A DNA stretch of 64,000 bases from Mytilus edulis (taxonomy: Eukaryota; Mollusca; Bivalvia; Mytilida; Mytilidae), in assembly GCF_963676685.1 (NCBI RefSeq), contig NC_092345.1, positions 79,177,592 through 79,241,591 on the forward strand. The letters run 5' to 3'. The translations under genes were made by a program, and so were the position numbers. Below, piece after piece: positions 59,901 through 64,000 of the stretch (position 1 is the first letter of the stretch; each line of letters opens with the position of its first letter). The notes under the pieces are model-generated. The model was given only the letters and a program-made list of their open reading frames with translations, searched no databases and was not told the origin of the DNA.

Positions 59901-62900
59901 ATTTTTCTTCTAATTGGCGCAATTGTATGTTGGTTTTTTTTTTGGCGTAAATGACACCGTGTAATTTTAAAACATGTGGTTCAAACGTAGCATTGGAGAA
60001 AAAGTAATGGTGCATATGGATCTCTCCCTCCGAATTTGGATATTTTCTAAAAAAAAATTATACGTCATATCACAAATATTTCAAACTTTGTATGGTTTCA
60101 CGGAGTTGCGGCTCAATGAAATTGGTATCGTCCTTTCGTAGTATAAATAATCCTTGCACTGATGCAGAACCACTATAAGTTAATGTTAAATAATGCCAAT
60201 ACTTTAATGAACAATTTAAAAATGAATCACTGTGATACAGCGATCATAGACGACGTGATCTAATTAACAAATAATGTAATCATTATTGGTTGCACTTACA
60301 TTTACGAGGTTATCCTTAAAATTAAAAAAAAAGACAGAAACGTATACTATTACATGTACATAACATGATATTATAATTACATAGTGTTGACATGAACTAT
60401 CATCAATATGGTCACATATATGTATAAAACTTTGAATTGTTTGAAATACTAAGGATTATCTACCCTAGGAATGTATTACATTGGCAAAACCTTTCGAGTT
60501 ATGATGTTTAAATACTCTACAACTTCAGACTTAGTTTAAACATTTAACCTTTTTTTATTCTAGCATCAGTGATGGGTATTTTGTTAGGCGAACAAAAACA
60601 AACTTCCATACCTGAGATCTTTGATGAGTTTATATTGCAACATACAAGGCATCAGTAGTATACCGCTGTTCGAAAATCATAAATCGATTGTGACAAAAAC
60701 AAAGTCATGTCTATGGGGTATAGCAACTAAAAACAGTTGGAAACGAGAGTTTTCTATTCTTTTTGTGTTTACTTTTAATATTTATACTGGGTATTTTCAT
60801 TTACAGATAATGTCGGTACATTTCTTCCTGAAATGATGAAAAGAGTTACATTTCCTGCAGTTAGTAACGCTCTGGTATCAGTGGACACCTTTTTTGTTTT
60901 GAGGTAAACATTAAAAAAAACTAGTACAAAGTCGTGGTAAATGGAAACAGCTTTTTCCTAGTATGTTTATCAGTTTTGTTGTAAGAATTAATTTAAAACT
61001 CAATGACTGATGCACACCAAACGACAATTGAAAATTTACTTTCAATTAAAACAACTGGAAATAATTTACATCTTAAGATTGTATATAGATATTAGAAGAT
61101 GTGATATGAGTGCTAATGAGATAATTTTCCATCCAAGTCACAATTTGTAAAGGTAAACCATAATAGGTCAAAGTACGGTCTTCAACACGGAGCCTTAGCA
61201 CATACCGTACATCAAGCTATAAAGGGCCTAAACATAACTAGTGTAAAACCATTAAAACAGGAAAACCAACGGTCTAATTTGTATAAAAAACGAAAAACAA
61301 TTTTGACAATTTTGAAAAGAAAATAAATTATTTGATGACTACAACATGATATAAAACAAATCGACTAAAAATACGTAAAACACGCAGCTCAAATGTCAAT
61401 GTCTACAGTTCAGATTTATTTCCTAAAATTATTAGATTATTTAAATATTACTTACGTAATGGATGTTTTGTTTCATTTCCTATTTCTTTAGTGGCCTGTT
61501 ATTGACATACCTTGTGATGAAGGAAATGGCGAAGAAACGAGGAAAACTAAACTGGGGAATGTTTTATTTCCATTGATTTTGGAGGTAAGACCTAGTTTAT
61601 GATTTAGAGAGGATATGTATGTTATGTATCAATGTAACACAATAAGACTCTCAAAGACATAAAGATGTTAAAAAAAAAGAATAACACTTGTTAATCGTGT
61701 TTTGCCAGTCTTTAGAATATGAAATCAACTTTCATGTTAATCTGACCGCTCTTAAAAGTAGTCATATTCACTATTTCAGAATTTCCACCTCAATTTTTAA
61801 ACAATATTTCAAACGCTTTGTCTGGTCAATTGTGATCTGTTCAATTGATTTTCAAAGATTCCAGCCAAACCTATCTTACCACTGCAATGCATTGTTCAAA
61901 ATCGTTTTAATAAATATTCAATTGCATTTCATATTTTATTGAAATAAAAAACACAAAACACCACTCTGATCTGTTTAATAAATGTTCATTTCAGGCGATA
62001 CAAAATTACAAAAATGACATTCGCTACTTATTTACAGCTTATTGCTTGTAGTGTTGTCAATACTTTCGTGTACCCACCATGACAAAATCGTTCATTACAC
62101 AATTTTTTTTCTGTGTCGTTGTGGTGCTAGCTTATAGCGGTAAGTTCCTATCTCATTCATTCATATTTAACTGGTGTATGACTTTACTATTTTCCAGATT
62201 AACCCCTCCATACATGTTGGTATTGATGGTTTATGTTTCATTATTTCCATATACCGGTAGTGGTCCTCAATGGAAAAAAGACGGAAATGAGTATAATTAC
62301 TGTAAAACGTCTTGGTACTATAATCTGTTGTACATCAATAACTTTTTTGACAAACAAGAAGATTCGGTATGTTTGACAGTTCATAGATCATTTTACTATA
62401 ACATCGGGACAATGGCTCAAGTAGATAGAGTATTTAACAAGATTGTGTCTCAAGTATTCGCACTATCATTCAGTGGACCGTGAAAATGGGATCAAAATCT
62501 CTAATTTGGTATTAAAATTAGAAAGACCATATCATATGTCAACCAAGTGTCAAGTTGATTGGACTTCAAATTCATCAAAAATTAACTCGACCAAAAACTT
62601 TAACATGTAGCGGGACAGACGGACGAACGGACAAACGAACGGACGGCCGGACGGACGGACGGACGCACAGACCAGAAAACAAAATGTCCATAAATTGGGC
62701 ATAAAAATCAAAATGTTACAAAGGAAGAACAGAAAATATACAGAGATAAGGAGACGCTTAGAATGTACGACCTTTATCAACTTGAGAAACCAATACCATA
62801 TGATTGGTTATGAAAGCCCCGACATGAAATATAAAAAATCAACAGCCGATTCTATAACATAACAATTCACGAAAACTAAAATAAGGCCTATTAAAGAACA

Positions 62901-63831
62901 AGCTCCATATTTGGTACATACACATAAAGAATGTGGCGGGGTTAGACATGTTTGTGAGCGCTCAATCCTCCCCTAACCCGAAACAGTGGTGTGATAGCAC
63001 ACCATAACAATAAACGTTGAACTTCAGTTGCAATTTTAAATAAAACAAACTATCGGTATAAGGCATAAAACAACTAACATAAAAGCAATAGACACAAAGC
63101 ACCAAAATACGAGTACTAGCAGTATCTCAAAACTAGCTTGACTAAAGTACCAATGAGTCTACTTCCAACGGATTTATTGTTTAGACGTCAAAAACAGTCT
63201 GAAGAAACGCATGACCTTGTGCAATGGCAAACTATAAGCAAACAGTATCGACAGCATTTAGTATTATGAGTTCTCATAACTGTACATATGTATAACAATA
63301 TAAAAAAAGAAGATGTGGTATGATTGCCAATGAGACAACTATCCACAAAAGACCAAAATGACACAGACATTAACAACTATAGGTCACCGTACGGCCTTCA
63401 ACAATGAGCAAAGCCCATACCGCATAGTCAGCTATAATAGACCCCGATAAGACAATGTAAAAAAACTCAAACGAGAAAACTGATATTATATATGTTTTAA
63501 TTTTCCAAAAATGATCATTCTTGTAAGTACTATATAAACCAATATTTTAAGATTTTGCTACTGATTTAAATTGATTATATTTAAACATATTTTTATTCAA
63601 CGGGTCAAATAGTTCATATGGATCGTATTTAATTGTACGGGCTTTATCAACAACATCACCATAAACATTTAGATTTAGATATCAGAGCATAAGAAAACTG
63701 TCTAATGAAACACTTATATACATAATATTACTATTCAAATTTTGTTTTCAGTGCTTTGGATGGGCTTGGTACTTAGCAAATGATATGCAGTTTTTTGTAA
63801 TTAGTCCGTTAATACTACTTCCGCTGTTTTA
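53992..63831 (+). CDS. NRF-6-like gene C, exons 1-10, possible pseudogene
   Basis: A third family member and close duplicate of gene B. Exons: 53992-54385, 55334-55521, 56129-56204, 56631-56724, 57016-57200, 58508-58675, 60807-60903, 61492-61584, 62198-62366, 63752-63831. Each has exactly the length and phase of its gene B counterpart, and all splice sites are kept. The signal peptide region differs at several residues (MNLSVFICFVLFTFEVYS). The NRF cysteines and the GH motif of the acyltransferase domain are kept. Exon 8 carries TGA at 61574-61576, where gene B has AGA (Arg429 in HRFWR), which would end the protein before most of the acyltransferase domain. Exons 11-15 lie beyond the window. 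It is a recent pseudogene, a gene with a null allele, or an assembly/sequencing error. Confidence 0.85.
57188..58335. repeat. 33-bp array of splice-donor copies in intron 5 of gene C
   Basis: Same unit and same junction-derived start as in gene B, about 34 units. It lacks several units of the gene B higher-order blocks, and its end is joined to the ATAAAATATAAATTCATTCT segment that in gene B lies about 120 bases further on. Confidence 0.88.
59325..60020. mobile_element. Repeat element with GCGCCAATT motifs in intron 6 of gene C
   Basis: Counterpart of 35995-36640. Near 59604-59666 the frame EAFADYVLVKYVDDTVLCFH is uninterrupted, with a YVDD motif like the catalytic site of reverse transcriptases, then decays. 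Confidence 0.4.
61093..61299 (+). repeat. Interspersed repeat family R1, intron 7 of gene C
   Basis: Duplicate of 37801-38008. Confidence 0.65.
62471..62687 (-). repeat. Interspersed repeat family R3, intron 9 of gene C
   Basis: Duplicate of 39181-39398. The GGACGGACGG run is slightly different in length. Confidence 0.65.
62930..63290 (-). mobile_element. Retroelement-end-like fragment, family R7, intron 9 of gene C
   Basis: Duplicate of 39640-40000. Confidence 0.4.
63309..63480 (+). repeat. Interspersed repeat family R1, intron 9 of gene C
   Basis: Duplicate of 40014-40190. Confidence 0.65.
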
Positions 63832-64000
63832 GTAAGTATTTTAATAAACTAGATTGTTGAAGTGAAATAAGAAATTAATCAACTCAACAAAATTGCTTAC
63901 AATTATGCTTTATAACATACAATATGAATCAAACTTAAGGTAACTGGGGTGTCTAAATTATAATCCATAGAATTTTTCAATAATTTGACAAAATATAGTT

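Larger units (their letters stand above)
51263..64000. repeat. Tandem segmental duplication, copy 2 (gene C), open at the window end
   Basis: Matches 27232 onward to at least 41085. Similarity in introns and upstream DNA is high enough to follow by eye base by base, with scattered substitutions and indels. Larger differences: intron 1 inverted repeat arm, intron 3 repeats, intron 5 array length, and about 375 bp in intron 9 present only in copy 1 (about 40385-40765). Confidence 0.85.

Noticed and set aside
61574..61576. Selenocysteine reading of the TGA in gene C
   Set aside because: The aligned residue in gene B is Arg, the family has no known selenoproteins, and no SECIS element can be placed because the 3' end is outside the window.

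Overview
The window is eukaryotic, AT-rich and intron-rich DNA. Exons are short with GT/AG junctions, introns are long, and interspersed repeats are dense. The encoded proteins are animal-like, and several repeat families resemble ones I remember from marine bivalves, especially mussels (Mytilus). The taxon is an inference, not something the sequence proves.

The main content is a tandem cluster of nose-resistant-to-fluoxetine-6-like genes (NRF-6-like: secreted-side NRF domain plus multi-pass acyltransferase-3 domain), all on the + strand. Gene A (674-5764) is the last six exons of a gene that starts left of the window. Gene B (29935-46792) is complete: 15 exons whose phases all fit, 744 codons plus stop. 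Gene C (53992-63831) holds exons 1-10 of a third copy that leaves the window on the right, with an in-frame TGA in exon 8. On the - strand, facing gene B tail to tail, are the last four exons of argininosuccinate synthase (48351-50380).

Genes B and C lie in a recent tandem duplication. Sequence from 27232 onward is repeated from 51263 onward, introns and upstream DNA included, to the window end (unit about 24 kb). The inferred breakpoint falls within or beside the argininosuccinate synthase gene, next to a 21-bp inverted/tandem array, so the visible synthase exons look like a severed 3' end. Two uncollapsed haplotypes in an assembly would look the same.

From 5.8 to 27 kb no host gene is recognised. 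This stretch holds a 118-bp perfect-centre palindrome with 10-bp flanking repeats, a 773-bp inverted-repeat element with 5-bp flanking repeats, and a 5.6-kb LTR retrotransposon on the - strand (near-identical LTRs, frameshifted gag, no visible pol). It also has a foldback element, SINE-like copies and several tandem arrays. A reverse-transcriptase element sits in an intron of gene A.

The most unusual structure is in intron 5 of genes B and C: a 33-bp array of about 40 units whose repeat unit copies the exon-5 splice donor, so many alternative donors would add multiples of 11 codons without changing frame.
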